NCBI GenBank assembly: GCA_018831195.1
Contig: JAHJDP010000100.1
Span: 1-64,000, forward strand
Reading direction: 5' to 3'
Length of the DNA stretch: 64,000 bases
Source of the DNA: Candidatus Eisenbacteria bacterium
GTDB lineage: Bacteria; Eisenbacteria; RBG-16-71-46; CAIMUX01; JAHJDP01
Below are positions 50,819-60,147 of the stretch, in pieces. Numbering within the stretch: position 1 is the first letter of the stretch; every line of letters starts with the position of its first letter. Position numbers and translations under genes: made by a program. The notes beneath the pieces are model-generated. The model made no database searches, was not told the origin of the DNA, and was given only the letters and a program-made list of their open reading frames with translations.

Positions 50819-52330
50819 GTGACCGTGTCAAAATTGATTCTCTTCTTCATTATTTATTTGGGGATAAATTCCCCGGCGGTGCCTGCCGGCGACCCGCAAT
50901 CCCTCGATCTTTCTCAAGAGACATCCAATAGCGGCGTCATTGAGCCCATTCACGGATCACAAAATGCTCTGACTCTTCGGGAGTGTATACAAGAGGCCTT
51001 AACGTCGAATGCCCAATTGGAGTCAGAGCGACTGCGGCGGGGAGAGCTCAGGGGCCAGATGGTGCAGGCCCGATCCACAGGGTTGCCCACTCTGGACATC
51101 AGCGGCAACTGGTCGCGGGGCCGGGATCCGAGTTATTCCTTTAATTCGGCATTCGGCGGAGGCGGGGATGATTCAGGCGACAGCGGGGGGTCTATTGGAG
51201 GAGAATGCGCCTGCGTCGATACCTTCCTTTCAGGATTATCCCTCATACCCGCCGCCAGCGATATCCAGGCGCAAACATTTTGGCGAGCCAGCCTCAACGG
51301 TCATTGGGAGCTGCGTCCCGGTTTAATCTCTAACGCCATCGGCGCCGCCGGACTGGGCATCAAGCGGCAAGAGCATCTCATCACTGATATTGAAAACAGA
51401 ACCGTTGAAAGTGTCATGATCGGCTATTATGGCGTGATCAAAGCCGGTGAACAGGTGGACGCGCTGGATGCGGAACTGGCGGTCCGCCGGGAGTTTCTCG
51501 ACATCACACGGCGGCGTTTTACATTAGAACTGGCCACGAGCTTGGATACACTCCGGGCCGCCGTCTCCTATGCAAACCTCTTGCCGTCAAAACGTTCCGC
51601 CGAGCAGGGGCTTCGCGATGCCGGCGCCCGTCTCAATGTTCTCATGGGCCGCCACCCCCTTTCCCCTCTTGCGATAACGGCCGACGTTCCTCTCGAGCTG
51701 GAACCGCTCGATGATTCCATGGCGGAAGCGGGCATTCACCAGCGGTCTGACATCCATCAAATGGAATATTTAAAAAAGATGATCCAGAAAAACCGCGGGG
51801 CACAGAAGGCTGAGCACCGGCCCTATCTGTCCGCCGACGCATCGTATGGATATGTCACATCTCAATTCGGCGAGCTGACCGACAAGGGGCACGATTTCTG
51901 GTCAGCCAGCATTACACTTATCGTTCCATTTTTCGACGGGATGCTGACCCGCGGTAAAGTACAAGAGACGGAGGCTTCAATCCGCCGAACCCAGCGCGAA
52001 ATCGACAACGCCAAGAGCCAGGCCTATCTCGAGATTCTCACCATCCTCGGAAATCTCGAATCCGCCCGGGCGAATCACGGCGCTGCCAAGCTGAACGTTG
52101 CCGCCGCCGAGGAAGCCCTCAGGCAAATGACCCTCCGGTTCGAAGTGGGGAAAGCAGACTATATCTCTGTTTTGGAAAGCCAGTCCGCTAGATTTGAAGC
52201 GCGAAGCCAGTACATTTCAGCCAATAATGAAGTTCTAACATTAACGGCATCCCTCAAACGCGCGATGGGGTATCCGCCGGAAACACCGCTCGCTGAAATC
52301 AAACAAATACTGGCGGTTGAAAAGCCTTAG
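50819..52330 (+). CDS. TolC-family outer-membrane efflux protein
   Basis: Outer-membrane channel of a tripartite efflux pump, 503 residues. A signal peptide (KLILFFIIYLGINSPAVPA) precedes two TolC repeats: LTLRECIQEALTSNAQLESE near 60, then AEHRPYLSADASYGY and an ALRQMTLRFEVGKADYISVL helix near 440. A low-complexity Gly/Asp/Ser insert (FGGGGDDSGDSGGSIGGE) sits in the first repeat, next to two cysteines (ECACVDTF), which is unusual. I chose GTG at 50819 because GGAGG lies five bases before it. An ATG nine codons earlier has no such site. It is first in the operon with MFP and RND genes, with a 33-base gap to the next gene. Confidence 0.88.
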   Translation: MTVSKLILFFIIYLGINSPAVPAGDPQSLDLSQETSNSGVIEPIHGSQNALTLRECIQEALTSNAQLESERLRRGELRGQMVQARSTGLPTLDISGNWSRGRDPSYSFNSAFGGGGDDSGDSGGSIGGECACVDTFLSGLSLIPAASDIQAQTFWRASLNGHWELRPGLISNAIGAAGLGIKRQEHLITDIENRTVESVMIGYYGVIKAGEQVDALDAELAVRREFLDITRRRFTLELATSLDTLRAAVSYANLLPSKRSAEQGLRDAGARLNVLMGRHPLSPLAITADVPLELEPLDDSMAEAGIHQRSDIHQMEYLKKMIQKNRGAQKAEHRPYLSADASYGYVTSQFGELTDKGHDFWSASITLIVPFFDGMLTRGKVQETEASIRRTQREIDNAKSQAYLEILTILGNLESARANHGAAKLNVAAAEEALRQMTLRFEVGKADYISVLESQSARFEARSQYISANNEVLTLTASLKRAMGYPPETPLAEIKQILAVEKP

Positions 52331-52363
52331 TTCTCGGGCGCAAGAGACATCAAGGAGAATGTG

Positions 52364-53524
52364 ATGCGGGAAGAAAGACAGAATTTGTTGGTTCCTTTAT
52401 CAGAGGTGATTTCATTACTTGCCGGGGTTTTGATCCTGGGAACAGCAGCTCTCGGCTTCTGCGGCTGCAGTAAGGGTCCTGAGGCCGGCACTGATTCGAA
52501 GAATCAGGCGGAGATCCCAAGAAATGTCCGGGTGCTGGATTTGACCCCGTCATCCATGAATGAATATCTCACTCTCTCCGGTCCGACACGCCCGTTTCGC
52601 GGCACTGATCTCAGCGCTGAGGAGAGCGGGTCGGTCGAGGCCGTTCCATTCGATAAAGGATCGCGCGTCGACACCAGCGATGTTCTCATTCTGCTGGATC
52701 GCCGGCTGCTGGCCGCCGAGATGAAATCGGCGGATGCCGGATTAACGTTGCGTTCGTATAACGAAGAACGCACACGGCAGTTGTACGAGGCTAATTCAGT
52801 CTCCAAGGCCGAGATGCTTCTGGCATCTACGCAGCTCTGGGAAGCAGAAGCAGCCGCGGCCGCTGCAAAAATCCGCTATGAGCGGGCGGCTATTAAATCC
52901 CCATTCCGCGGCGTCGTGACGGACCGGTATGTGGAATTGGGCCAGCTTGTCGTGCCCGGCATGCCGGTGGCCCGGGTTATCGATCCTTATATCTTGAAAC
53001 TTGAGGGAGCGGTCTCTGAGCAGGAGATCCCATGGCTCAAGGAGGGCCGGCCGGCAGTTGTCACCTTCGACGGACTGGGCGAAACAGCCGAAGGATATCT
53101 CTATTGGGTCGGGTTTGAGGCGGATCCGATGACGGGCAAATTCCAGGTCGAAATCCGGATCGACAATCCTGATTTAAAGATCCGGCCCGGTGTCATCGGC
53201 CGGGCGAAAATTCTGAAAACTCAACATAGGGATGTCCTATCCATTCCGCGTGATGCCGTCGTGCAGCGGCCCAGCGGCTCCTATGCCTTTGTCGTAGAGA
53301 ATGGCACCGCTATCCAGCGAGAGCTGAAACTTGGTCCTGACCAAGGCCTAATGGTTATTGTCGACGACGGATTGAAACCCGGAGAAAAACTCATCGTCCG
53401 CGGCCAGCGCGACATTCATGACGGCTCCGCCGTCTTGATAAAAGAAGAAACGGAATCGATTGATGGAAGCATCGCCACCGATCCATTGATTGAGAAATTG
53501 GATCCGGGTGTCGCAATCCAGTAG
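52364..53524 (+). CDS. RND efflux periplasmic adaptor (MFP/HlyD family)
   Basis: Membrane fusion protein linking the RND pump to the TolC channel, 386 residues. The N-terminus has a hydrophobic segment (EVISLLAGVLILGTAALGFC) with cysteines at its end, which may be a lipidation site of non-standard form. The lipoyl halves are visible at LSAEESGSVEAVPFDKGSRV (about 85-105) and SPFRGVVTDRYVELGQLVVP (about 180-200). A helical hairpin (RTRQLYEANSVSKAEMLLAS) lies between them. The beta-barrel follows (DGLGETAEGYLYWVGFEAD, GRAKILKTQHRDVLSIPRDA). ATG at 52364 has AAGGAG six bases before it. Substrates are unknown. No TetR- or MerR-type regulator is nearby. Confidence 0.9.
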   Translation: MREERQNLLVPLSEVISLLAGVLILGTAALGFCGCSKGPEAGTDSKNQAEIPRNVRVLDLTPSSMNEYLTLSGPTRPFRGTDLSAEESGSVEAVPFDKGSRVDTSDVLILLDRRLLAAEMKSADAGLTLRSYNEERTRQLYEANSVSKAEMLLASTQLWEAEAAAAAAKIRYERAAIKSPFRGVVTDRYVELGQLVVPGMPVARVIDPYILKLEGAVSEQEIPWLKEGRPAVVTFDGLGETAEGYLYWVGFEADPMTGKFQVEIRIDNPDLKIRPGVIGRAKILKTQHRDVLSIPRDAVVQRPSGSYAFVVENGTAIQRELKLGPDQGLMVIVDDGLKPGEKLIVRGQRDIHDGSAVLIKEETESIDGSIATDPLIEKLDPGVAIQ

Positions 53525-53553
53525 CGGCGGCTTCATCTCGAGAAAGGCGACTG

Positions 53554-56500
53554 ATGAGAATCACCAACATCGCGATCGATCGCTCAATGACTATTTTCAC
53601 AATGATGTTCATGGTCATCGTGATCGGGATTATCTCTTATATGAAGCTCCCCCGCGAGGCTTCCCCTGATGTTAAGATACCTTACATCATCATCACGGCA
53701 CCCTACTTCGGAACAAGCCCCGAAGACATGGAGAATCTTGTTACAAGAAAACTGGAAACGCAGTTGAAAGGGCTTGCGGACCTGAAAGAGATGAGAAGCA
53801 CCTCCTCGGAGGGGTATACAAGCATCGTTCTCGAATTCACGACTGATGTCGAAATGAGTGATGCGCTGCAGAAGGTGCGTGACGCCGTTGAACTGGCCAA
53901 ACCGGAACTCCCGCAGGATGTTCGTGACGATCTATCGATCAGGGAAATCAGCGCCTCCGATTGGCCGATCCTGCAAGTCACTCTCTCCGGCGATATCGAT
54001 CCCATTAGACTCAAGCAAATCAGCGAAGATCTTCAAGATGAAATCGAGACGGTGGAAGGAGTCTTGAATGTCACGCTTGCGGGCGGCGTGGAACGGGAAG
54101 TTCGCGTTGACGTCGATCCTCAGAAAATGCGCTACTACGGACTTAGTCTGCAGGATGTCATGGATGCCGTCAGCTTGGAGAACGTCACTTTCCCCGGCGG
54201 CGAAGTTTCGCTGGGAACCTATGACTACCAGGTCCGGGTCCCGGGGGAATTTGCATCGATAGAACAGATCCAGAATGTCCTGGTCAACCCGGCTTCATCA
54301 ACACCTGTCTATCTCCGGGACATCGCAGACGTCGAATTGGGCATCAAGGACCGCGAAACGATATCCCGCCTTAATGGTGTGGATGCCATCACATTATCCG
54401 TCACAAAGCGAACCGGGGAAAATATCCTTCGCATCGCCAAGGAAATCCACAAGATTGTCGATGAGTTTGAGCTATCGCTGCCCAAGCACTCAACCATCAC
54501 AATAACCGGCGATGTATCGGTCTATATTCGGGATATGGTCAGCGAACTCGAGAATAATATCCTCAGCGGCTTGGTGCTTGTCGTTCTTGTACTTTTCATG
54601 TTCTTAGGATGGACCAACTCATTCTTTATCGGTTCAGCGATTCCCTTTTCAATGTTTCTCTCTTTTATTGTTCTGAGAATTCTTAATTACACATTAAATA
54701 TCGTTGTGCTTTTTTCCCTCATCCTCGCATTGGGGATGCTGGTGGATAATGCCATCGTTATCGTAGAGAATATTTTCCGCTTCCGTGTTCAAGGAAAAGG
54801 AAAAATCGAGGCGGCCAAAGAAGCGACACAACAGGTCGCCGGGCCCGTACTGGCATCAACCCTCACGACAGTCTGCGCCTTTGCTCCCCTTGTCTTTTGG
54901 CCTGGCATCATGGGCGGATTTATGAAATATCTGCCGGTCACCGTCATCATCACATTGGTCTCTTCGCTCCTTGTGGCCCTGGTCATTAATCCCGTGCTTT
55001 GCTCGAATTTCATGCGTGTGCCGCAGAACGCAGGGACTCAACGGCGGATAGGGGACCGTTTCATCGCCTGGGGCATGAAATCTTATGTGCCGACCATCTC
55101 CTGGGCGTTAAGGCATCGCGCCATGACCCTCCTCGGCGCCTTTGCGATGCTCATTGTGGTCATGGCATTGTTCATGAAGTTCAATTCCGGCATTGAACTA
55201 TTTCCCGATACCGATCCGACCTTTGCCTTTGTCTCCGTCGAAGCCCCCAGTGGAACCCGAATCGAAGTCAGCGATGCCTACGCCAAACAGATTGAAACTG
55301 ATGTCGCGAAGGTTCCCGAATTAAAAACGTACGTTGCTAATGTGGGCACCGGCAGAGGTGGATCCGGTGGAAGCACGCCCCACCTGACCACGGTAAATCT
55401 GGAATTCTTGAAATCCGAGTATCGCAAACTTTCGTCCAGAACATCCCTGGAGGAATTGCGTCAAACCCTCGCCTCCTTCACCGGCGCCAAGCTCACTATT
55501 GATAAGGAAGAAGAAGGCCCACCGACCGGCAAGCCGGTCACGATCGAGATCTCGGGCGATGTCTTCTCAACGCTTGGTGGATTGGTCGATCAAGTTAAGG
55601 ACAAGATCAGGGATGTCCCCGGCCTCGTTGACCTGCAGGACGACTATGATCGCGGCCGGCCTGAGATACAGATCCGGCCCAATCTCGAGAAGGCCGCCCG
55701 CCTCGGAATACGGACGATTGATTTGGCGAGTATGATTCGGACAGCGGTTCACGGGCAGGATGTGTCAAAATATCGTGTGGGTGAAGATGAGTATGACATT
55801 GTCATCCGCCTTTCTGAAAACGCCAGGAAAAGCATCGAAGATCTTGAAGACTTCACCGTATTCTATGAAGGAAATCATATCCCCATCACAGCATTTGCGG
55901 ATATCAGCTATGGTGCCGGGTTCGGCGCGATCCAACGGATCGAAGGGAAAAGAACGGTCACCGTCTCGGCGGATGCCGCCGCGGGATTCAATTCAACGGC
56001 GGTTTTGGGTGTGGTCCGGAGCCGGCTGGCCGATTTTCAATTGCCCCCCGGGTACAGCATTTCGTATACCGGCGAAACCGAAGATCAGGATGAGGCGATC
56101 GCTTTTCTCAGCGACGCCTTTGGTATCGCCATCATGTTGATTATGCTGGTGCTCATTTCACAATTCACATCGATCCTTGTGCCTATTGTGATTATAACCA
56201 GCGTGATCCTGTCCCTGATCGGTGTCTTGTCGGGACTCATGGTCATGCGCACACCCTTTGGGATTATCATGACCGGTGTCGGTGTCATTTCGCTTGCCGG
56301 TGTGGTGGTGAACAACGCGATTGTGTTGCTCGATTATGTTATAAAATTACGCACTGAAGGCATGGAGAAGATAGAGGCGATCATCACGGCGGGCCGCACA
56401 CGCTTTCGCCCCGTCATTTTAACCGCCGTTACAACCATTCTCGGGCTGATCCCGCTGACAACCGGGTTTTCCATCAACTTCGGCCGTCTCTTCCACGGCC

Positions 56501-56721
56501 ATTTCAGGCATGCCTTCATTGTCGGTGGCGAATCGAGCCAATGGTGGGGGCCGATGGGAACCGCTGTCATTTGGGGGCTGGCGGTGGCGACATTTCTCAC
56601 CCTCATTGTCGTTCCCGTTATGTATGCTTCGATCGACTCGGTCAAATCCGGGTTCAAGCGGCCCTTCCAGTTCATCTTTATCGGCCTGCCAAGACGTCTC
56701 TTCATGGGACGCAAGGCCTAA
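53554..56721 (+). CDS. RND efflux permease (HAE-like)
   Basis: Proton-driven inner-membrane pump of the RND superfamily, 1055 residues. It has the usual layout: first helix TIFTMMFMVIVIGIISYMKL followed by PREASPDVKIPYIIITAPYF, a porter domain, helices from about 335 (ENNILSGLVLVVLVLFMFLG), a second porter domain and second helix bundle. Helix 4 reads LALGMLVDNAIVIVENIFRF, keeping one of the two Asp residues of AcrB and replacing the other by Asn. In the second bundle GVVVNNAIVLLDYV has Asn where AcrB has Lys940. Both changes are common in uncharacterised RND groups and imply altered proton coupling. It is last in the operon, with a perfect hairpin after it. The ATG follows GAAAGGCGACTG. Confidence 0.93.
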   Translation: MRITNIAIDRSMTIFTMMFMVIVIGIISYMKLPREASPDVKIPYIIITAPYFGTSPEDMENLVTRKLETQLKGLADLKEMRSTSSEGYTSIVLEFTTDVEMSDALQKVRDAVELAKPELPQDVRDDLSIREISASDWPILQVTLSGDIDPIRLKQISEDLQDEIETVEGVLNVTLAGGVEREVRVDVDPQKMRYYGLSLQDVMDAVSLENVTFPGGEVSLGTYDYQVRVPGEFASIEQIQNVLVNPASSTPVYLRDIADVELGIKDRETISRLNGVDAITLSVTKRTGENILRIAKEIHKIVDEFELSLPKHSTITITGDVSVYIRDMVSELENNILSGLVLVVLVLFMFLGWTNSFFIGSAIPFSMFLSFIVLRILNYTLNIVVLFSLILALGMLVDNAIVIVENIFRFRVQGKGKIEAAKEATQQVAGPVLASTLTTVCAFAPLVFWPGIMGGFMKYLPVTVIITLVSSLLVALVINPVLCSNFMRVPQNAGTQRRIGDRFIAWGMKSYVPTISWALRHRAMTLLGAFAMLIVVMALFMKFNSGIELFPDTDPTFAFVSVEAPSGTRIEVSDAYAKQIETDVAKVPELKTYVANVGTGRGGSGGSTPHLTTVNLEFLKSEYRKLSSRTSLEELRQTLASFTGAKLTIDKEEEGPPTGKPVTIEISGDVFSTLGGLVDQVKDKIRDVPGLVDLQDDYDRGRPEIQIRPNLEKAARLGIRTIDLASMIRTAVHGQDVSKYRVGEDEYDIVIRLSENARKSIEDLEDFTVFYEGNHIPITAFADISYGAGFGAIQRIEGKRTVTVSADAAAGFNSTAVLGVVRSRLADFQLPPGYSISYTGETEDQDEAIAFLSDAFGIAIMLIMLVLISQFTSILVPIVIITSVILSLIGVLSGLMVMRTPFGIIMTGVGVISLAGVVVNNAIVLLDYVIKLRTEGMEKIEAIITAGRTRFRPVILTAVTTILGLIPLTTGFSINFGRLFHGHFRHAFIVGGESSQWWGPMGTAVIWGLAVATFLTLIVVPVMYASIDSVKSGFKRPFQFIFIGLPRRLFMGRKA

Positions 56722-56745
56722 GAGACGCCACTCCGCACTACCGAG

Positions 56746-56774
56746 CGGCGATGTGACGCTCTCACATCGCCGTT
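56746..56774 (+). terminator. Terminator of the efflux operon
   Basis: Perfect 11-base arms CGGCGATGTGA (56746-56756) and TCACATCGCCG (56762-56772) with a five-base loop and three T after the stem (56773-56775). It lies 25 bases after the RND stop and just before the convergent acyl-CoA synthetase stop. The T-run is short, so it may act in both directions. Confidence 0.65.
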
Positions 56775-56776
56775 TC

Positions 56777-58918
56777 CTACGAACGCCTTCGGCGCTTTTG
56801 CTTTTTTACGGACGTTCCGAGGGGGCCGTACCGGTTCCAGATATCCAGTGCGATCGCCAGGGGCTTAATCATCGGCACGGTATATGTCGGGAAATTGTGA
56901 TCGCTGAGATAGGTCCGTGTATTCCATACATGCTGGGAGAACCCGCGGGGAGATAGAATCAGCGGCTTTTTAAACTCGCTCTGAATCTCCACCAACCGTT
57001 CTGCGATATACTCGGAGAGATAAGGGACTTGGAAATAGGCGGCGACAACCAGGATGTCGGTGTTTGGATCATCGTTGAGTGTCAACAAGGCCTCAAGCAG
57101 CATATCATCATCACTGTCACCAAAGAGATCGACGGGGTTTTCAGTGATCTGCTTGCGGATCGCCTGCTTCTCCTTCGGGCTGGCCGCTCTGACCTTCCGA
57201 TCGAGGAGCTTTGCGAGTTTTGTTTTAGTTTCCGGCGCAAACTCAGCAAGCTGCAATCCCTCTTCCGTAATCTGATCAGCGAGAAGAATCGCGGCGCCTC
57301 CACCAACGCTGACAACCGCGACCCGGTTCCCCTTGGCCGGCGGCTGTGTGCTGAGAATCGAGAGGACATTGATCAAAAGCTTGGGATCCTCTGTCAACTC
57401 CTCGATCAACACAATCCCCGCCTGTTCACAGGCCGCCTTGAAGGCGTCGAAGCTCCCAGCCAGCGAAGCGGTATGCGACATTGTCTTCGCAGCGCCTCCG
57501 GCGATCCCTCCCTTGATAACTACAACCGGTTTCTTTTTGGTGACTGCTTTGCTGACTTCCATAAATTGCAATCCGTTGCGCAATCCCTCGAGATAGATCG
57601 CGATAACATTGATATCAGGATCGTTACCCATGTGCGCCAGCAGCTCACCAACAGAAACCCCCGAGGAATTACCGATGGAAACCCACTTTCCCACGGAAAG
57701 ATTGTCACCGTCGAGCATCTCCATCAGCTCAAGACCGATTCCGCCGCTTTGTGAGATGACGCCGAGCCCGCTTGGTTTGGTCTGCATCGCCGTGCGGCGC
57801 TCGGGGATAAAGAGCGTGTTCAGGCCGGAATGGTTGTCGATCACACCGAGGCAATTCGGCCCTATATATACGACCTGGTGTTTTTGTGCAATGCGCACAA
57901 GTTTCTGTTCCAGATCTTTATGGCCGCTCTCCGCGAACCCATCACTGATGATGATGGCGCCGCGGCCGCCGCACTCACAAAACTCTTTGAATGTGGCGAC
58001 GGTCGTTTCAGGAGCCAGCGCAAAAACACCAAGATCGGGGGTTTTGGGCAGCTTTGCTATTGAGGGATAGCATTTCAGCCCCAGCAGTGACTCACGGTGC
58101 GGATTGATAGGATAGAGATTGGGGATTCGGCGCGAGTTTTTTAGAATAATCCCGCCAATCGAACCCGGCCGGGAAGCCCCCACAACGGCTACGGAATGTG
58201 GCGCAAAAATCGATTCCAGACTCTTCATTCTTTCATACGAGAGATCGGTTGCCCTCGGATGCGTTACCGGATCGCCGACAATCACGCGCGCGTCGACAAG
58301 CGCAATGCCCTTTTCGTATACGATGACGGGGTTCAGATCGAGTTCGTTAATATCGGGGCGCTTATCCATCATGCGGGAAACCTTGATCACAAGGTCAACC
58401 ACCGCCTTGCGATCCAATGCCGGCCCCCGGAAACCATCGAGAACCTTGCCGGCCTTCGTCTTTGAAAGCATCCGCTCAACATCTTCACGCGAGAGAACAC
58501 CGACCCCGGGCGCCGTATCCCTCCAGAGCTCTACAAAACGGCCGCCGTGGCCGACCATGGCCACCGGGCCGAAGACAGGATCCTGTTTTGCGCCGACCAG
58601 CATTTCAAAACCGCGGGGCGCCATCGTCTGAATCAGAACATTCACATCGCCTTTGACACCGGCCTTTCGCGCATTCTTCACGACCAAGTCAAAAGACTCG
58701 CCGACACCCTCCGCATTGGCAACATCCAAAAACACCACGCCGACATCTGTTTTGTGTATGATTTCGGGAGTACAGACCTTCACAACAACTGGATATCCCA
58801 TATCAAAGGCGGCGGCGACGGCGCCCTTGCGGGTCGTGACGATCTTCCCCAAAATCGGGATCTCGTAAAATTTCAGCGTTTCAACGGTATCTGCAAAATT
58901 CAACTGCCGGCTGTCCAT
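56777..58918 (-). CDS. ADP-forming acetyl/acyl-CoA synthetase (beta-alpha fusion)
   Basis: Single-chain NDP-forming acyl-CoA synthetase, 713 residues, which makes ATP from acyl-CoA, ADP and phosphate, or runs in reverse. The ATP-grasp (beta) half comes first (about 1-225): EIPILGKIVTTRKGAVAAAF, MGYPVVVKVCTPEIIHKTDV, VLIQTMAPRGFEMLVGAKQD and DINELDLNPVIVYEKG. The CoA-binding (alpha) half begins near 240: SVAVVGASRPGSIGG, YIGPNCLGVIDNHSGL and GVISQSGGIGLELMEM, with the phosphohistidine segment KTMSHTASLAGSFDAFKAAC. The basic tail is KKQKRRRRS. It resembles the enzymes used by fermenting bacteria and archaea. It starts 155 bases after the DUF4150 gene, with an ATTATA (minus TATAAT) motif at 58988. 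Confidence 0.93.
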   Translation of the reverse strand: MDSRQLNFADTVETLKFYEIPILGKIVTTRKGAVAAAFDMGYPVVVKVCTPEIIHKTDVGVVFLDVANAEGVGESFDLVVKNARKAGVKGDVNVLIQTMAPRGFEMLVGAKQDPVFGPVAMVGHGGRFVELWRDTAPGVGVLSREDVERMLSKTKAGKVLDGFRGPALDRKAVVDLVIKVSRMMDKRPDINELDLNPVIVYEKGIALVDARVIVGDPVTHPRATDLSYERMKSLESIFAPHSVAVVGASRPGSIGGIILKNSRRIPNLYPINPHRESLLGLKCYPSIAKLPKTPDLGVFALAPETTVATFKEFCECGGRGAIIISDGFAESGHKDLEQKLVRIAQKHQVVYIGPNCLGVIDNHSGLNTLFIPERRTAMQTKPSGLGVISQSGGIGLELMEMLDGDNLSVGKWVSIGNSSGVSVGELLAHMGNDPDINVIAIYLEGLRNGLQFMEVSKAVTKKKPVVVIKGGIAGGAAKTMSHTASLAGSFDAFKAACEQAGIVLIEELTEDPKLLINVLSILSTQPPAKGNRVAVVSVGGGAAILLADQITEEGLQLAEFAPETKTKLAKLLDRKVRAASPKEKQAIRKQITENPVDLFGDSDDDMLLEALLTLNDDPNTDILVVAAYFQVPYLSEYIAERLVEIQSEFKKPLILSPRGFSQHVWNTRTYLSDHNFPTYTVPMIKPLAIALDIWNRYGPLGTSVKKQKRRRRS

Positions 58919-58987
58919 TATTCCACCTTCCCGTATGAAGTGATGAATCGAGAAACTACCGGCCTCTGGCGAGACGGCAGATTTTTG

Positions 58988-58993
58988 ATTATA
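58988..58993 (-). promoter_or_regulatory. Candidate -10 box of the acyl-CoA synthetase gene
   Basis: On the minus strand this reads TATAAT, a perfect -10 hexamer, about 70 bases upstream of the start codon at 58918. The expected -35 position is poor (CCAAAT), so the box may be chance or belong to an activated promoter. Confidence 0.35.
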
Positions 58994-59073
58994 ATAAAGT
59001 CCCTCTTAAGATTTGGGTATTGTTTCATTTTTCGATGAAAAGCGCAAACGTCGCGGGCGTGAGCCCCGTTGCT

Positions 59074-59484
59074 CTACGGCATAATAAGAACCTTTGTTTG
59101 ACTGGGGGCGATCTGTGCGCCGGCCGGCATATTAGCGTTCGTTCCATTGTGCGCCGTCATCGACCCGAGAAAAATCGCCTTCTGGCCCTCGAATTTCACT
59201 TTCGAGCTGCCCATTTTGAAAGTGACCTTGTTCATATTGACATTGGAAACCATCCCTCCAATGGTTCCCGCTTCATCCCCCTGCGACTGGGGTATCTCTG
59301 ACTTTAAGATCACACCTTCTTTACCGACCAGCTTGACCTTTGCCGAAGTATCTTTCGCCTGGGGAACCATCCCAAAATTCGGATAGGGAATCGGAACAAA
59401 GGGCGCGGGCGGCGCTGGAGTTTTACAAACATCTGGAAAGGCGAAACATTGTCCGCCGCCTTTTGTCGATGCAGGTATACACAT
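59074..59484 (-). CDS. PAAR-like DUF4150 protein
   Basis: Small PAAR-like spike-tip protein of the DUF4150 family, 136 residues. These cap the VgrG spike of type VI secretion systems or tether effectors to it. The N-terminus is Cys/Gly/Pro-rich (STKGGGQCFAFPDVCKTPAP). The DUF4150 core starts PFVPIPYPNFGMVPQAKDT and continues with LVGKEGVILKSEIPQSQGDE, GGMVSNVNMNKVTFKMGSS and KVKFEGQKAIFLGSMTAHNG. No toxin domain follows, so it is a tip only. AAGGAG lies seven bases before ATG at 59484; a start seven codons earlier would overlap the DUF3540 gene. It is the last gene of the leftward cassette. Confidence 0.82.
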   Translation of the reverse strand: MCIPASTKGGGQCFAFPDVCKTPAPPAPFVPIPYPNFGMVPQAKDTSAKVKLVGKEGVILKSEIPQSQGDEAGTIGGMVSNVNMNKVTFKMGSSKVKFEGQKAIFLGSMTAHNGTNANMPAGAQIAPSQTKVLIMP

Positions 59485-59497
59485 GGTGCAACTCCTT

Positions 59498-60106
59498 CTA
59501 CCCAAGGTGGATTTTTTCGCCCTTGATCTTACAATCCGTATCCGCCTTCATGTAAATACGATGGCTTTTGAGCTGAGAACTCCCGGCGACAAGAGTGCGC
59601 ATCCGGCCGGCCTTCATCTGAATGAGACCCGAGACCCTCGTGCAGACTGTCTCCGACTTCTCGACAACCTCTCTTGCCAGCCGCTCCAGTCGTCCGACAA
59701 CAACGCGTGCCGTCTTTAATGACGCGGTAAAGGACCCTCCGGTGAAGGTCGTTTCTTCAATCTGATACCGGGCCAATTTTGCGTTGATAGCAACCTCTTC
59801 GCCCTCCAGGCTCACCACACCGCTGCTTCTTAGGCGGATATCGCCATGTTTGGCAACGAGTTCTAGGTCCCCTTGCTCCACCGTGAGGCGGCTCTTGCCG
59901 GTCGCCGGATCGTATTCAAAGATGAGATCCCCTCTTCTGTCGACAATTTGGAGTGTTTCGCCGTCGCCGGTGCCGGCGCGTCTCGCCATTGCGCCGTCCA
60001 AGGTCCTAAGTTCGACGTCCGGGCGGTTCCAATCCAGAGCTCGATCTGTGCTCTGACCTGATTTGTTTGCTTTGGTTCCTATATCATCCAACACGGGCAG
60101 CATCAT
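59498..60106 (-). CDS. DUF3540 domain protein
   Basis: Protein of the DUF3540 family, 202 residues, found next to DUF2169 and DUF4150 genes in type VI secretion regions; exact role unknown. The sequence has a VELRTLDGAMARRAGTGDGE strand region, GDLIFEYDPATGKSRLTVEQ, GDLELVAKHGDIRLRSSGVV, then a repeating beta-strand part (FTGGSFTASLKTARVVVGRL, GRMRTLVAGSSQLKSHRIYM, DCKIKGEKIHLG) that looks like the beta-helix of VgrG-type spikes. This suggests a spike-shaft or adaptor. GGGAGG precedes two adjacent ATGs, and the second (60103) has slightly better spacing. It is 13 bases before the DUF4150 gene, in the same operon. Confidence 0.82.
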   Translation of the reverse strand: MMLPVLDDIGTKANKSGQSTDRALDWNRPDVELRTLDGAMARRAGTGDGETLQIVDRRGDLIFEYDPATGKSRLTVEQGDLELVAKHGDIRLRSSGVVSLEGEEVAINAKLARYQIEETTFTGGSFTASLKTARVVVGRLERLAREVVEKSETVCTRVSGLIQMKAGRMRTLVAGSSQLKSHRIYMKADTDCKIKGEKIHLG

Positions 60107-60147
60107 GACCTCCCGGCCAAATTAGTACAACGGGTCCGAAGTCATCA

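Noticed and set aside
53554-56721. VDN in helix 4 as a dead pump
   Set aside because: The change occurs widely in intact RND families, and the rest of the protein is full length, so loss of function is not indicated.
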